In this document: positions 4,858-5,840 of the stretch, one piece after another
How positions within the stretch are numbered: position 1 is the stretch's first letter
Layout: each line of letters begins with the position of its first letter
Origin: Oscillospiraceae bacterium
GTDB taxonomy: Bacteria; Bacillota_A; Clostridia; Oscillospirales; Oscillospiraceae
Assembly: GCA_017381835.1 (NCBI GenBank)
Contig: JAFOBK010000119.1
Coordinates: 1-5,840 of the forward strand
DNA length: 5,840 nt
Direction: 5' to 3'
Made by a program: the position numbers and the translations under genes
The notes under the pieces: generated by a model
What the model was told of the DNA's origin: nothing
Database searches by the model: none
The model's input: only the letters and a program-made list of their open reading frames with translations

Positions 4858-5840
4858 ATGAAAAAAGCATTGATCGCAATGAGCGGCGGCGTGGACAGTT
4901 CTGTAGCGGCATATCTGATACAGCAGAAGGGATTTTCCTGCGGCGGTGCCATCATGCAGCTTTGGAAGGAGGTTTCCTCCGGCGCCATTGCTGATGCCAA
5001 AGCTGTGGCAGAGCGGCTGACCATGGATTTTCATGTGCTGGATGCATCCGAAGAATTCCGTCAGCAGGTTGTGGAGTATTTTATCCGCAGTTACGAGGAA
5101 GGTCTTACCCCCAACCCCTGCATTCAGTGCAACCGGCATTTAAAATTCTCTTTCTTTTTGGATAAGGCGCTGGAGCTGGGTTATGATGCCATTGCCACCG
5201 GCCATTACGCAACCATCCGGCAAGATCCCAAAACCGGCAGATACCTTTTGTGCAAGGCAGCGGACAGCGCCAAGGATCAATCTTATTTTCTGGCATGCCT
5301 CAATCAGCATCAGCTCTCCCACACCCACTTCCCTCTCGGGGAACTGACTAAGGAAGAAGCCCGGTTGATCGCAGAAAGCCAGGGTTTTGTAAATGCCCGG
5401 AAAAAGGACAGCCAGGATATTTGTTTTGTTCCCGACGGAGATTATGTGGCCTTTATGAAGCGCTACACCGAAAAGGAGTATCCCGCTGGTGACTATCTGG
5501 ATTTGGATGGCAAGGTTGTGGGTAAGCATTGCGGCGCAGTTTGCTATACATTGGGTCAGCGGAAAGGTCTTGGCATCGCCCTGGGCGAGCCGGTCTATGT
5601 ATGCAGCAAGGATATGCAGGCCAACACCGTAACCGTAGGTCCGGAATCGGCTCTCTTCGCAACCACCCTGATCGCCGACAACTGGAACTGGTTCCCCTTT
5701 GAAGAGCTGACAGAACCCATTCGGGTAATGGCAAAGGCCCGATACCGTCACATTCCCCAGCCGGCTACGGTATGCCCCATGGAAGGCGGCAAGGCCAAAG
5801 TGGTATTTGATGCGCCCCAGCGGGCTATGACTCCCGGTCA
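4858..5840 (+). CDS. mnmA: tRNA-specific 2-thiouridylase MnmA (3' end beyond right edge)
   Basis: Cytoplasmic enzyme that uses ATP and persulfide sulfur to make 2-thiouridine at wobble position 34 of the Lys, Glu and Gln tRNAs. The first 327 residues are present. Seen: PP-loop SGGVDSS at 9-15; TPNPCIQCN at 84-92, whose second Cys (Cys91) aligns with the family's first catalytic Cys; ATGHYA at 113-118; KDQSYFL at 139-145; DSQDICF at 184-190 with the second catalytic Cys189; and YTLGQRKGLGI at 230-240. The C-terminal beta-barrel part has begun (ARYRH near 294-298) and the sequence stops at TPG. The family is usually about 355-370 residues, so roughly 30 or more are missing. One oddity is a short segment between LW (residue 36) and DAKAV (from 46), about seven residues shorter than my recollection of E. 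coli MnmA. It is transcribed divergently from the lysozyme gene. Some Clostridia carry two paralogues; which one this is cannot be told here. Confidence 0.96.
   Translation, partial: MKKALIAMSGGVDSSVAAYLIQQKGFSCGGAIMQLWKEVSSGAIADAKAVAERLTMDFHVLDASEEFRQQVVEYFIRSYEEGLTPNPCIQCNRHLKFSFFLDKALELGYDAIATGHYATIRQDPKTGRYLLCKAADSAKDQSYFLACLNQHQLSHTHFPLGELTKEEARLIAESQGFVNARKKDSQDICFVPDGDYVAFMKRYTEKEYPAGDYLDLDGKVVGKHCGAVCYTLGQRKGLGIALGEPVYVCSKDMQANTVTVGPESALFATTLIADNWNWFPFEELTEPIRVMAKARYRHIPQPATVCPMEGGKAKVVFDAPQRAMTPG

Noticed and set aside
4705..5751. Minus-strand open frames opposite mnmA (4705-5139 and 5140-5751)
   Set aside because: They are shadows of mnmA, whose PP-loop and both catalytic cysteine motifs are unmistakable on the plus strand; the first also runs through the divergent promoter region.

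Overview
The window looks like an ordinary chromosomal stretch from a Gram-positive anaerobe of the Clostridia, most likely an Oscillospiraceae/Ruminococcaceae-type gut bacterium. This rests on moderate G+C, strong AGGAGG-type ribosome sites, consensus sigma-A promoters, a Firmicutes-type SMC and MnmA, and a secreted wall lysozyme with SH3b repeats. The family placement is inference from sequence style, not from a database search. No phage block, insertion sequence, CRISPR array, tRNA or rRNA was recognised.

The layout has three real genes and three promoters. (1) Positions 1-2244, minus strand: the first 748 codons of smc, the chromosome-condensation ATPase, running off the left edge. It starts at a GTG and is easily missed if only ATG starts are considered; the long plus-strand open frames over it are antisense shadows. 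(2) Positions 2245-2395: an smc promoter with two abutting palindromes, then an intrinsic terminator that ends the next gene. (3) Positions 2396-4576, minus strand: a complete secreted modular lysozyme with a signal peptide, a GH24 muramidase, an InlB-type B repeat, and five SH3b wall-binding domains joined by Thr/Pro/Glu/Lys linkers. (4) Positions 4577-4857: a divergent control region with one promoter for the lysozyme and one for the next gene. (5) Positions 4858-5840, plus strand: mnmA (tRNA 2-thiouridylase), complete at its start and cut at the right edge probably some 30 residues before its end.

The genes do not form one pathway: each has its own promoter, and a terminator separates the lysozyme from smc. 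MnmA modifies the wobble uridine of certain tRNAs, SMC organises the chromosome, and the lysozyme cuts peptidoglycan outside the membrane. The lysozyme is the most interesting item: a phage-type catalytic domain used as an exported, multi-domain wall enzyme with repetitive linkers. I see no clear sign of a new multi-gene system; the second-look items are the lysozyme architecture and linker repeats, the palindromes at the smc promoter, and a shortened loop in MnmA.
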